NCBI GenBank assembly: GCA_954871525.1 | Contig: OX940869.1 | Location: forward strand, 26,688,001-26,752,000 | Reading direction: 5' to 3' | From: Parietaria judaica | Taxonomy: Eukaryota > Streptophyta > Magnoliopsida > Rosales > Urticaceae | Length of the DNA stretch: 64,000 nucleotides | Shown: one piece after another, positions 35,703-47,150 of the stretch | Layout: each line of letters opens with the position of its first letter | How positions within the stretch are numbered: position 1 is the stretch's first letter | Notes under the pieces: generated by a model | The model's database searches: none | What the model saw: the letters and a program-made list of their open reading frames with translations, nothing else | Told to the model about the DNA's origin: nothing | Translations under genes and position numbers: made by a program

Positions 35703-36258
35703 GTATGCTCATTGGTAATATTGTTAGTTATAATTATGTTAGTGGGTGTATTTATGTTCTGATTAGTCCAACGGTTAAGTATGGTCATTATTAGTGTCTT
35801 GAGTCTTGTAATAGCCTTAAATGGCAATAATGGTCGTGAGACTTGGTGCTTTCTTTATGGGGTTGGCTTGGGAAGTTGTGGAGAAGTTAAAAGGCCTTAA
35901 AAGTGGCTGAAGGGATGTACGAAATTGTAACTCATCATCTCTATTTAAAGAACAAGCATGCAATGAGAAAAGGAGATTATGTTTGATAAAAAAAAAAAAA
36001 ACCTCTCAAAGTTAGCTTTGTGAAAACCCTCTTATCTCTTGGTGGATTCCTTGAGTGTCGAGTTGAGAAACTTATCATTCGGTGGATTCTAGGAGTGGCG
36101 TTTCTTGTATCATAAACTTATCATTCGGTGGATTCCGCGAGTGGTGTTTCTTCTATCCTTGGTTTATCTTGGTGGATTCTGAGTGGCACCTTTGTTATCC
36201 TTATTTCCGATCTTGTCTTGTCGATATACTAGACCTCGTCGTTCATGGTTCGGTATCA
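35519..36258 (+). repeat. CRM-like 3' LTR
   Basis: About 740 bp, TGATGTGGATCC ... TTCGGTATCA, followed at once by the target duplication cgtat (36259-36263). It shares the repeated gtggattc(c) motifs near 36040-36180 with the 5' LTR. Confidence 0.88.
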
Positions 36259-36263
36259 CGTAT

Positions 36264-36842
36264 CATAATGAATTCGATCATCTACAAAGGCAAGTACGAG
36301 GGATGCTTAACAAGGTGCTCCGAAATTTTTTTCGCCTAGGATTCCATTCAAAACTCGAAACTTTGTAAATTACATTCCACCCGCAACCTTGCAAGAGGCT
36401 ATCGAGCACTCGTTTCGAGTAGAGAAATTGGTCCTCGCTAATCGGAAAGGCCGGATATCAATTACTCAGATTTTTTAGAGTCGGTCAAACCAATCGTTGT
36501 TGAGGTGCAGGAGCAACCGTCAGTGCCAACCGGAAAAGGAGGGGATAAGCGCATGTCCGGGGCCGAGTATGTTGATAAACGAGTGAAGCCATTATGCTTC
36601 AAATATGAGGAAAGATACTCGTCATGGCACCACTGCGAAGTGGCAGATCTACGGGAATTAGAGGTTTGGGTGACGACAAAGGATGGACAGAAGTCGCGCT
36701 ACAAAATGTTGAGGTTGTTGAGCAAATCGATGGACACGACATGGCTCGCGTTCACCTTGACCAAAACGGGCTGATTGAGAGTTTGAGCTTGAGAAAAAGC
36801 TCGATTCGGAGGGCGAGTAATGATAGATATGTATATTTTTAA
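36264..36842 (+). pseudogene. Outer gypsy gag remnant, right half
   Basis: Continues the gag cut at 5684: HNEFDHLQRQVRG, a stop, LQEAIEHSFRVEKLVLANRKGR, then a basic linker and a knuckle-like CFKYEERYSSWHHC, where the second Cys is Tyr. The frame then decays. The left half plus this half give most of a gag; no pol follows. Confidence 0.8.
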
Positions 36843-38400
36843 TTATTCCAGTAATTAAGAATAAAGCCTTTAAATAATTGTTTAGGCCTTTTAATTATTG
36901 TTTAGGAAAAAGCCTATAATACATAAATAAAGTCGTAGGTCAAATCTGATTGGTTGCCTATTATACTTAGGAGGGTTTGGTTTTGGATTTGCTTTGTGCC
37001 GTGAAGACTCTCTTAGGAGAAGAACATCCATGTTCTCAAAGGTTCAGACATGATTTGTTTGTTGAATTGTATTGAATAAATATGAAATGGGATTCACGAT
37101 TGTTGATTCCCGTCAGTATTATTCTCGCTGCGTTTTGTCGGTTAGATCAGCCCGGGATACATCAATACGCCCCCGATCTGACTCGTGGATGCTTTACCAT
37201 CGCTTCCAACTCCGAATTGGGTGGTTTGAGTCAAGACTTCCGCTGGGATGTGTTCATAAGCTTACTTATTTGTTCAAAGGATGATTCGAATATTCCTTCG
37301 GTGGATTTTTACTAATTTTCCATTGGACTCGAATAAGCTTGGTATTAACATCCTAATTTCTAGGGCCTAACAAGGCATGGATGCCACAGATGGATAAGAT
37401 GAGAAGGCACGACACAAGTTTAAAGCGGGCCGTGTGGTGCGATGGGACACACCAAGGGGAAAGGTTGTTGGACTTGAGTAAAGGCGTGCGAACTGGGCAC
37501 ACGTGAGAAGGCAAACAAGGCACGAGTGCGCCCTGGCAAGACATGCGGAGTGCAAGGGGAAGCACGCAAGGCAGCTGGATTCGGTCACGACAGTTAGGCT
37601 TTAAAAGCTGGGAAAACATAACAGGGAGCAACGTCAATACAACACGTGCGCCACATGTCCAGGCTCGCGCAAGGCACCACGTGTAGGCGTAGGGGGCAGG
37701 AAGTTCAGTTTAATTGCTCAGAAGATGTGCGCACTGTGTGGGCACGCCACGTGCCTTGGCATAATATTGCACATTGTTTGTGCGCACCACATGTCCTGGA
37801 GTTGGGTGTAACCGCTGCTAAGCAGCACCCACAATGTACTAGCGTCGAGCATTATTGCCGAGGATCAACGCGCCCTGTGTGGGTGTGCCGCATGTACCCT
37901 AGCGGTTTGGAGTGCGCACTGTGACGGGCACTGAACGGCCAGATGCGCACCTGGTGTAAATATTTGCATTATACACGTGTCCTTGGTGGTTTGGGTTGTA
38001 AACCGCCATTTTGCTGCTTATTGCCTTTTATTTATACTCGTTGTAAACTTATGTGAAAAGGGAGATGTTCTGCTCACGAAAGCTTGTAAACATCTTTTTG
38101 ATGTGCTTGTTCGTGTGCTTGGTGTGTGACCATTGTCTCGGTTTAGCCTCATTGTTTGTGGGTGCATTCGGGTTACTGATTGCCTAATTGTGTACAAGAC
38201 GAGCTATTTCCGCTAGAAGCTTGACCTTGTAACACTTGGTATTGGGTGTAACTTTGTTGGGCCCGGACTTTTGAGAGATCGTAGATTGGCCTTAGAACAA
38301 ACTTGGGCCTTACATTTGAATAATTAATTGGTCTGTTAATTTGTAACCGAAAATCTAATTGATTCGAGATTTTGTTCGTCAATTAAATAAAAACTAATTT
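36843..38400. other. Unassigned region, GC-rich core
   Basis: No gene recognised. 37360-37960 is GC-rich and contains related short motifs (cgccacatgtcc, caccacgtgt, cgccacgtgcc, caccacatgtcc, cgcatgtac), suggesting an eroded direct-repeat regulatory block such as an LTR U3. The rest is mixed sequence ending in an AT-rich part. The short open frames here have no domain. Confidence 0.5.
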
Positions 38401-39570
38401 GTACATCAACACAAATTGCATCCAAAAATGGGGTTAATAGTATCAGATTCCGCTATTTAAAATGTTATACATGTTATTTTGGAGATATTTTTCGGCAAAA
38501 CATCATTATTTTGTCTGAATTCTTACAAAAATTTCTTTAAACTCAAAACAGGGTTCGAATCTTTTAAGTTTGTCCAAGTATTGTATAAAACCCACCAAGC
38601 TCCACAAAAATCGTACATGGCAAGCGAACTTGCCATGTAAATTCGAACAAACTTGGGAGATTTCACTGTCCAATTTAGGGCTCTTTTAGTCCAACTTTAG
38701 TTCAAGGTTATTTAATACATATCTCTTTTCTCTATCCGTCACCACTTCATTGATTTCAAAACATCTTTATCAGAGCAGGATAGGGCATACAGATCAAGAA
38801 TGGAGAAGAAAAAAAATTAGAAACGCTCACACGGGCCACGGCAATATCAAGAGATATATATAAGGCGAGTCTCGCGGTCAATGTGATTTTTACGAGTCGC
38901 GGAGACAGCAAAAAATGGCGATGGCAACGCGTGTGACGCCACGACCAAATTTGCTGAGCCATTTTTGGAAGAAAAAAAAGTTAGACGTGATTTAATAAAA
39001 TGTACTGAAATATTAAGTAATTTAGTTTTGGCAATCATTTTAATTTAATTATTTTATAATATAACAAATTTTAAGATGCATTATTTTAAAATGCTTTAAA
39101 ATCATATTTTCACATTTATCATTAGATTCATCTCTTCACAAGTATTTTAGTAATAATTTTCATAAGTCAATCAAAACATTAACTATTTAAATAAAGATAA
39201 TTGTCGAGAAAAAAAAGTACAACCTTCAAAATAGTTTTTTTTTTTTTTACAAAGTATCAATTACTTGGTTTTAAAATTTTCTTATAAAAAATAAAACTCT
39301 ATCAAAAGTAATTTAATTTTAATTTAATTTTATCAATTATAAAATTGACTTAAAATTATGTAAAAGCAAAAACACCTAATAAGCAACCCCAAATACATTC
39401 TAAATAATATTTTTCTGTAGTTGCAACAACATAATCTAATTAAATTAAGAGAAATTATAATGAATAGCTACATTCATATGTTTACATTGCATTTTAGCAA
39501 ACTTAAAGTTTTTATTTGCAAAAGAGCGAAACATTGGCTATTTTGTCAATGGTTAATATGGTTATAATAG
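38401..39570. other. AT-rich intergenic DNA
   Basis: No coding frame, termini or repeats apart from the palindrome at 38614. 39000-39500 is strongly AT-rich. Confidence 0.55.
38614..38639. repeat. Perfect short palindrome
   Basis: TACATGGCAAG and its reverse complement CTTGCCATGTA flank the loop CGAA: an 11-bp stem with a 4-base loop. No flanking duplication was found. Confidence 0.8.
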
Positions 39571-40041
39571 TTAGGGTTAATGACGGCGAAAATACCAAAG
39601 TTTGGTCAAAGAACTCCTCGTGTAGTCAAAGTTTAAAAGTGGTGGCAAAATTACCCAGTCGCATTTGGGGATTTGACCACTCCATTCTCGTAGCACAATT
39701 AACTTACCCGTTAACTCTGGCCACGTGGACAAACGTGGGTTGCTGACATATCAATTTTTGCCACGTGGACGAGCCCATATCACCTCGTTTACGACAAAAC
39801 AACAAATCAAACCCCTAATTAATACTATTTAATACAACTAATTAATTGAACCCCTAATGATTAAACTTAACAAAACAGATTTGTCCACGTGGTCAGAGTT
39901 AACGGGTAAGTTAACGGTGGAGAATAGAGTGTTCAATTCCCTAAATTCGACTTTGGGTATTTTTGCCACCACTTTTAAACTTTGGGTACACGAGAGGTTC
40001 TTTGACCAAACTTTGGGTATTTTCACCATCATTAACCTTAA
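39571..40041. mobile_element. Long-terminal-inverted-repeat miniature element
   Basis: 471 bp. The left end (TTAGGGTTAATGACGGCGAA) is the near-complement of the right end (ccatcattaaccttaa), and the inverted repeat runs about 90 bp inward (accaaagtttggtcaaag, gtggtggcaaaa). No transposase is encoded. Three CACGTG cores lie in the middle (39722, 39762, 39886). No convincing target duplication was found, so the family (Mutator-like or foldback) stays open. Confidence 0.8.
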
Positions 40042-40097
40042 TGGTTTATATGACTATTTTTATAATGATTAATATGGTTAATTAACTATTTTACAAA

Positions 40098-40537
40098 CAG
40101 TGGCGAAGCGAGCTCTTTTATTTAGGAGGGGCAAAATATTTTATTTTTTAGAGAATATTTACTAATTTGAAAAAAAAAAATTACTCTTATAAAAATGAAT
40201 GTAAATTATAATTGTAAGATCATTTTAGAATCGGTATATTTAGTCAAATAATAAAAGACTACTTCTAAAAAAATAAAAATAAAACAAGACTACTTATCCG
40301 ATGTTGTTACTAAGTAATTTAATATATTTGAATATCATAAAAAAAATTCAGACTTCTAGGTTTTTTTTTTTTTTTTGGATTATTTGTTTAGTAGTTGATT
40401 TTTAATACAAAGTTTTGTTATAAAAGTCTCATACTATATAAAACGTTCTTAAAGTCTTTAAACATCATTGAAACCCAAAATATATCACAAATATCATTAA
40501 AATATTCCCACTCTAGGTCTTAATGTCTTCGCCACTG
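40098..40537. mobile_element. Non-autonomous hAT-type element
   Basis: Terminal inverted repeats CAGTGGCGAAG and CTTCGCCACTG are flanked by the perfect 8-bp duplication TTTACAAA (40090-40097 and 40538-40545). 440 bp, AT-rich, no ORF. An 8-bp duplication and CAG...CTG ends are diagnostic of hAT. A 20-bp tandem duplication (cactgtttacaaatattaac) overlaps the right boundary at about 40533-40572. Confidence 0.93.
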
Positions 40538-40727
40538 TTTACAAATATTAACCACTGTTTACAAATATTAACCAAACATTGACTATTTTGTTAATTTTAA
40601 ACTATCACATTGACTATTTAACTTAAGCTCCCTTACATTAATACTCGGTAAATAAATAATTTTAATAATATGATAAAATTCTTAAGATAAATGGTACCAT
40701 TCCATGCATTATTATTCCCTGCATTAC

Positions 40728-41583
40728 TTTTTTTTTAGGAAAATAGAAACTTTCATTAATGGGGGAGTAAATCCCGATCAACATAATTGGAGAGCCAAAT
40801 CGGGCAATTGAGTACCCCAATATTCGAGATTAAACCCGATAAGCGAGACTTGGCAATATAATTCGCCAACTCGTTAAAAGATCTCGGTATCCACCGACAA
40901 CCCCCGGATAACACACCCGTCCTAGCAACATTACCGATACTCTCAATGATCGGTCCTTGAAGGCTTTGGAGATGTCTACCATTGACGAGCTTGACCGCAC
41001 GACTACAATCGGATTCCACCTCCGAGACGACCCACCCATGTGCTTGGGCGAAAAGCAATCCATGATGGATGGCTTTACATTCGGCCGTCAACGCGGAATC
41101 CACGTGTTCGAAGAGGGCAGCCGTAACTCCCATAACATGGCCGTTATGGTCTCTTACCAATCCTCCGACTCCGGCCCGTCTCGTACCCGGGTCCCATGCC
41201 GCATCCACGTTGATCTTCATCCCACCGTGATCCGGTCTAGTCCATCTAGATGGCGTCGCTTCGCGGGTTTTCAAATGCACCTCCGTATCTTGATTACACT
41301 TTTTGAAGATGTCAAACCAAGAGGATATCTCTTCCACCCAAATCTCCGGTGCTTTATCAAGGTTTTCGAACATCCTAAGGTTACGGTCCGACCAAGCCGC
41401 CCAAAGGAGACCGCAAAAAATTTCCAAATGGGTTTCCGATAAACCTTCAAGAGCTCTAAAGAAAAGCTCACCGAGCGGAATGTCTCCCGTTTTCTCCACC
41501 CACCTATGAAGCACCGAAGCATTCCATATGGTTTGCGCCCTCACACGAGTAATATTCCGCCAGAGACTATTTACAAACACGCT
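40728..41583 (-). pseudogene. 3' end of a LINE: RNase H domain
   Basis: A 274-codon minus-strand frame. The N-terminal part resembles the region behind LINE reverse transcriptases (LLWAAWSDRNLRMFEN). A plant LINE-type RNase H follows: INVDAAWDPGTRRAGVGGLVRD, AECKAIHHGL, VESDCSRAVKLV, and FNELANYIAK, where the last catalytic Asp (usually AD) is Asn. A T-run at 40728-40736 on the plus strand is the poly(A) tail. It is 5'-truncated, as is usual for LINE copies. A cellular RNase H-like gene is less likely. Confidence 0.8.
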
Positions 41584-41954
41584 TAATGACTGAAGTCAAA
41601 ACAGCAACTTCCTCGTAAGCAATCTCTGGTTTTGTTTTCTAAGTAACACTTTCTGTTGACTCATGTCATCTACCAAACCTTAAACAACTTTTTGATAAAT
41701 TTATTTATTCTTTCTGAATTTATGGTACCATATAGATTGCTTTCATACAGCTTTAAGTTAATAAAGTGCACAAAACAATTAATGAGTGATTCCAATAGAA
41801 AAATGCGCACTAGACTCTTTAGTCTTCTTTAGCAACTCAAAAAGTTGGCATCATTTTTCGGTGAAATTATTCACCAAAAAACTTGTCACTATGTTAAATT
41901 AACATAAATAGACTCAAGCTTGCATCAAAATAATGAAACCCCATAAGGAAAAAA
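41584..41954 (+). promoter_or_regulatory. Upstream region of the RLP gene
   Basis: AT-rich, no ORF. acataaatag near 41904 may serve as a weak TATA element about 50 bp before the ATG. No other motif was recognised. Confidence 0.35.
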
Positions 41955-44674
41955 ATGACTAGCTTATTCTCGTACCTTAGTTACACACTCTTGTTCTTGA
42001 TCTTCCATCCTCAAATGTTCTCATTGGCTGTGGCAGCGGCTAACAACGCCACTTCCATTGCTCCGACATGTCACCCCGAGGAGCGCTCAGCTTTGCTCCA
42101 AATGAAGGCCGAATTCCCAGGCGGCGTGACGACGGTTTGGAGCGAGAGTGAAGATTGCTGCGTGTGGGTTGGCGTCGAGTGCGGCGGACATCCATGGCGT
42201 GTCATTGGCTTAGATCTCAGCTATAGCAGCCTTGACGGCCCCATCGGCTCAAACAGCAGCCTCTTCCTCCTCCGCCATCTCCGGAAGCTTGACCTCTCTG
42301 GCAACGACTTCAAAGGCTCCTCGGTTCCCGCCGAGTTCGGCCTATTAGAGACCATGACCCACCTCGATCTCTCTTACACCAACTTCGGAGGCGCTCTCCC
42401 GTTGGAGATCGCTCATCTATCTAAGTTGGTTTCGTTCAAAATGTACGTGAATAATGAGAACGGAGTCAGGATTAGTTCGGCCACTTTCGTGGCTCTTTCT
42501 CGTAATTTAACCGAGTTGGCTGAACTCGGTCTGGCAAAAGTTGACATGTCTTCTGTGCCGTTAGCCTTGTTTGTGAACATGTCCTCTCTTTTGACGACAC
42601 TCGAGTTTTCCTCCTGCAATCTGCGTGGGATGCTTCCTGAGAGCGGTTTTCTGTTGCCAAATCTCGAGAGTCTCCTTTTGGTTGGAAATTACATTGACGG
42701 GCGGATTCCATCGTCCCTTTTGAGCCACCGTAAACTTGAGAGGTTAGACATCTCTCTCAACAATTTGAGTGGCTCGATTCCCGAAGTTTATAGTAACGTG
42801 TCGAGTATCATTTCGTTATTGATCTCCTTGAGTTTAACCCGGAATTCATTGAGTGGGCCAATACCGTCATGGATCTACACGTCATCATCGTTGGAATATT
42901 TAGACCTCAGCGAAAACCTCCTCACCGGCGAGATTTCCAAGTTCCGGAGTAGTGTTTTGGCGTCCGTCTCTTTGCGTCTGAACAAACTGCACGGCGTCAT
43001 TCCGAGTGAAATATTTCAGCATTCGTCTGATAATCTCGCAATGTTGGATATCTCTTCAAACAACTTTACAGGTGATGTGGACTTGAAGAATTTCGCAAAG
43101 CTAATAAGGCTATCGGATCTTGATCTTTCTTTCAATAATCTCTCGTTGAGGTTTAATAATTCCATGAGGTACAACGTTGATTTTCATTTCTTGGGTCTTT
43201 CTTCATGCAACATTGCTGAGTTTCCAAACTTCCTCAAATCATTAACTAATTTAAATACCTTAGACCTTTCCCGAAACCGAATTAGAGGGATGGTTCCGAA
43301 ATGGTTATGGGAAATGGGCAAGGATTCTTTATCATATTTGAATATCGCCGAGAATTTTTTGACGCAAATGGATCCTCTCCGGTGGAGTAGCTTGCAAGTT
43401 CTAGATGTACGCTCCAATTTCTTCGCGGACCTATTCCAATATTGTTCTCACCGAGTTTAAGCGTCTTTCAAGCATCGAAAAATCAACTTTCCGGGGAGAT
43501 TTCAACCTCTTTTTGCAGGATGACATTTCTTTTGGTGCTTAATTTATCATATAACAACTTGTCTGGAAAAATCCCGCCATGCTTTGGGAACATGACCGGT
43601 TATCTCTCTGTATTGGATTTGCAGATGAATAAGTTCCACGGTTTTATTCAGTTCTCTTTCGTAAAAGGAAACGCGATGAGAACTCTAAATCTCAATGGAA
43701 ACCAATTGAATGGATCTTTGCCCCGCAATTTGCTCAACTGTAAAGAATTGGAAGTTGTGGACGTCGGGAATAACAAGTTACGTGGACCATTTCCGCAATG
43801 GTTGGAATCGCTTCCGAAGTTGCAAGTTCTAATCTTGAGGTCTAACAACTTTCACGGCCGGCTAAGCGAAAACACTTCAACTCTTTCTTTCGAGAACTTG
43901 AAAATCATGGACCTTTCCACTAACAACTTCACCGGTCCTTTGCCATATTTTGGGAATTTTACAGCAATGATGGATGCACATTCTGATAAACTAGCATACA
44001 TGGAACACGAGTACGATAACTATGAAAAGCTATATTATCAAGATTCCGTGGTTCTCGTGATGAAAGGGTTTGAGTACAAACTAGAGAAAATCCTAACAAC
44101 CCTGACAACAATTGATTTATCCAGCAACAACTTTGAGGGAGAGATTCCGGACTGGATAGCGAAGCTCAAGGCACTAAAGGGGCTTAATTTCTCGCGAAAT
44201 CGATTGATTGGTCTGGTTCCTCCATTGTTGGGAGACTTAAGCAATCTCGAGTGGTTGGATCTCTCTTCCAACGAGCTAGCCGGACGAATTCCATGGAGAT
44301 TGACAAATCTGAACCAACTCTACTTCTTGAACCTTTCTCATAACAGATTGGAGGGTCCTATTCCAGCCGGAAAGCAATTTGACACGTTTGTTAACAAGTC
44401 GTACACCGGGAACCCAGGATTATGCGGTTTTCCATTGTCAAAATCTTGCAACGAAGATCCGAAGGAAGATGACCGAAAGCCCGATGGAGAAGACGGAATG
44501 ACATTAGAGTGGAAGGCAGCAGTGATGGGATTTGCGAGCGGAGTGGTGATTGGAGCTTCCATCGGATACATGCTGCTATACACCGGAAGCTTCCATTATT
44601 GGGTCATGAAGAGGTTCGGGAGAGAACAACGACACCTAACGATCTCTCCCCTCGGACGCAGGAGGAGGAACTAG
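41955..44674 (+). pseudogene. LRR receptor-like protein (RLP, Cf/Ve type), single frameshift
   Basis: The first frame (ATG 41955) has a signal peptide (residues 1-28), the LRR N-cap CHPEERSALLQMK...DCCVWVGVEC, then continuous plant extracellular LRRs. Near 43425 one base is missing: the frame would run into a stop at 43460, while the next frame carries on as GPIPILFSPSLSVFQASKNQL. The second frame (to 44674) has more LRRs, the island (YYQDSVVLVMKGFEYKLEKIL), the last repeats, the C-cap (GNPGLCGFPLSKSC), an acidic stretch, a membrane helix (AAVMGFASGVVIGASIGYML) and a 31-residue basic tail without kinase. In total about 905 codons, a normal RLP length, no introns. Such proteins sit in the plasma membrane and sense pathogen or developmental ligands with co-receptor kinases. 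Everything except one base is intact, so this is either a very young pseudogene or a sequence error. Confidence 0.9.
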
Positions 44675-45536
44675 CATTTACAAGTAAGCTTCATTTGATT
44701 ATATTCATCTAGTTAATTTTAAGCCAACATTGATCATTACATCGTACTAATATTGTCTTTGTCTTATATATTTGACGTGTTCCAGTTCTATTTTTGAGGT
44801 TGTTCATATTCTCGTCCTGTCATCTTTTTGTCGTTTTTCACGGTTTTGTTTTAATCTTACCGTTTCCGGGTACTTCATTCTACAAGTATGTTGTATGTTC
44901 TATGTGTGTTGTAATCAAGGATAATAACGGAAAAACTACTTAATTTGTTGTCAAATGTGTTAGAGAATACCCACGTTATTTTACATAGTGACAAAAGTGC
45001 CTAAATTTAGTGAAATTAGCTTTATACATAATTTTGTAATTTTAATTTTAACTATTTAGGTCTCCCTCTATTTACTTTTCTCTTCTAGGAAATTGATCGA
45101 AACTATTATTTTACTGAACCTGGATAGTTTGGCACTAAAAAAAAAAAACTAAGTACCCACACAAATTAACCTATAAGTACCCATTGTAGGTACTTATTTT
45201 GTGATATGAGTTGAAATAACTTGTGAGGGTTGTTCCTATGTTAAAGAGTAATTCTGAAATAAAATTCCGCTTAATCAGAGGTTGGATTTCTGATCTATGA
45301 TGTTAATTTTTACTCTAGTTTGTGCTTTATAAATGACTTTATTGTCATATTTTGTCTCTTTTATCGTTTAAAGATGTTTTCCATGTTTAATACCAAGCTC
45401 TCTGTTGTTTTCAGGTTGACGATTTCACGATGCTTCCATAACTTATTGATGTTTTCTAGCTAATTTGTGGCCCTCTGCTCACAATGTTTTGTTTTGAACA
45501 CTACCGAAAAGATATTTCATGTCGTTTTTCCCTGTT
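44675..45536. other. 3' flank of the RLP gene
   Basis: AT-rich, no gene. Possible polyadenylation signals lie in the first 200 bp. A short direct repeat (gtacccac/gtacccat, near 45155-45185) is the only structure seen. Confidence 0.5.
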
Positions 45537-45689
45537 CACTAGTATAAATAGTAGCTTGCACAATGGCTTTTTTGTGTTGTGTAAACTTGATACAACGTAA
45601 AATCACCATTGCAATATGCAACGTTGCATAATCTTGCACAACGGAAATTAATTGCGTTGTGCAAAATAGAAAACGCAACACGATTATGT

Positions 45690-46290
45690 TGTTGTACAAA
45701 AACCAATGGCCGCAGCTATAAAATTGCCGCCACTGTGAGTGAGTTTTAAAAAACAGATGTATAACGTTGTAAAAACCTGTTCGATTTATGAAAATCCGAA
45801 TACAGCCGTGGCGTAAACAATACAGCCGCGGCAATATATCCAGGTAATTATATATCCAGGTAAAAAATTACCTGGATTATTCCCCGCCGCCATTGTTTGT
45901 ACGAGTTGTTGCATTCAGGATTATAGCTACAGCAACAAAAAATTTTCCGCGACAGCACTTTTTCGGTTAGGCAGCGGCTCATATATCCCGGCCGCAGCGT
46001 TTCAGAAAATTCCAGCTGCGGCCTTAAATTTTCTGCCGCAGCGAATCTGTAATTTGTGGATACGATTTTTTTTTTTTCAGTATTTCAAATTTGTTGCGGT
46101 AGTAGTATTAATGCCCCGGCTATAGTTGTGATATTGGAGCCGCGGCGTGAAATTTATAGCCGCAACTATTTATTCCTTATGTCCCTAGGCAATGTAATTT
46201 TTGCTTAGGCGAATTATCAATTTCATCAAATTACATACATCTTTTACAGTCGCAGCGAAATATATTTCCGCCTAGGCCGTTCTTAAAAGG
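45690..46290. repeat. CACTA left subterminal region
   Basis: Many short GC motifs (gccgcagc, gccgcggc, ccgcggcg, gccgcaact) in both orientations within AT-rich DNA. In CACTA elements such subterminal motifs bind the TNPA-type protein. Confidence 0.75.
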
Positions 46291-46489
46291 TCTGAAATTG
46301 AATAATTAAAAACCAAAATAACATGCACCAATTGCAAATCTTCAAATAGAACTTCAACAAAATCAATAATCACAATAAAATAATTCAACTGGCCATATCA
46401 AACATTTAACAAATAAATAATTACAGCGGAACCTAAAAGTGAAAATCAACCATTGCTTCAACGTATTCCGTGCCTCTTATCTAACCTCG

Positions 46490-47090
46490 TCAATTTCGTC
46501 TTGTGTGTACGATTCCTTATTCTCAGCCAGCCACGGAATGTCGTGCACAACGATATCTCGCATGTAGCGCATAACGTAATAACCACACTCACGAGTTATA
46601 AAATATAGTTTTTGAGCGCTAGTTCATTTGGATATCCGTCTGTTCAAGCTTGAAGTCTTGGAAAGCCCTAAAATATTATATTTACAACATACACCAACAT
46701 ACACAATTAATAATTTTTAATACCGATTAAACTATCCACCTCAATAACGAAAACATGTAAGAACTTACCGTCTTATGATGTCTTTGAGCTCTGGATATAT
46801 ATCGCCATTTTTTAACGGATTAAATTTATCCACCTGATCTTTGTAAGGATCGATCGCAACAAGAATCCAATTATTATTTCCACCATTGTACGCCATGAGC
46901 ATAGCGCGGTTCTTCTCGCAGTTGCCAAGCGTATTGTAGAGTTCACGGACGTGCTCTCTTCTATTTTTTGATGTTATGTAGCCAAAAGGCTCTATAAAAC
47001 CTATTTTTATGTTCATATCATCAACGTTCTTATTCATTTTCAGCCAACTACAAATTATAAAATAAAGAGTGAGAAACCGGCATATCAAAA
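46490..47090 (-). pseudogene. CACTA: Ulp1-like (C48) cysteine protease end
   Basis: The exon at 46765-47088 reads IGFIEPFGYI and NNNWILVAIDPYKDQVDKFNPL; the catalytic His of the usual HWxL is Asn. A second exon, about 46493-46600, reads ECGYYVMRYMRDIVVHDIPWL and ends at 46493 (DEIDEVR). This carries the catalytic Cys in ECG. Ulp1 proteases cut SUMO; captured copies are common in plant CACTA and MULE elements. An intron probably lies near 46640-46760. Loss of His predicts an inactive protease. Confidence 0.7.
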
Positions 47091-47150
47091 TGTATTATAA
47101 ATTAATTAATAAAAGAAATAAAAATAATGCATTGGAAAAGAAACTTTACC

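Larger units (their letters stand above)
5685..36258 (+). mobile_element. CRM-like chromovirus (Ty3/gypsy) with nested insertions
   Basis: The 5' LTR is 5685-6419 and the 3' LTR is 35519-36258. Both start TGATG and end GGTATCA, flanked by the perfect 5-bp duplication cgtat. Internal order is primer region, gag (30172), zinc knuckle, protease, RT, RNase H, then a C-terminal tail (35365) that reads into the 3' LTR. Overlap of the ORF with the 3' LTR is typical of CRM chromoviruses, so that lineage is inferred. Two insertions have broken it: copia-1 between primer site and gag, and an antisense LTR fragment in place of integrase. Without copia-1 and the LTR fragment it would be about 4.8 kb. Confidence 0.85.

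Noticed and set aside
39571..40537. One large composite element from 39571 to 40537
   Set aside because: The two segments have different terminal repeats, and only the right one has the TTTACAAA duplication.
43400..43500. An intron instead of a frameshift in the RLP gene
   Set aside because: Coding similarity continues without a gap across the shift and no suitable GT...AG pair removes one base's worth of frame; these genes are usually intronless.
45499..45503. CACTACCGAAAAG as the CACTA terminus
   Set aside because: The CACTAG terminus at 45537 lies closer to the subterminal motifs and looks more like known ends; the right end is needed to decide.
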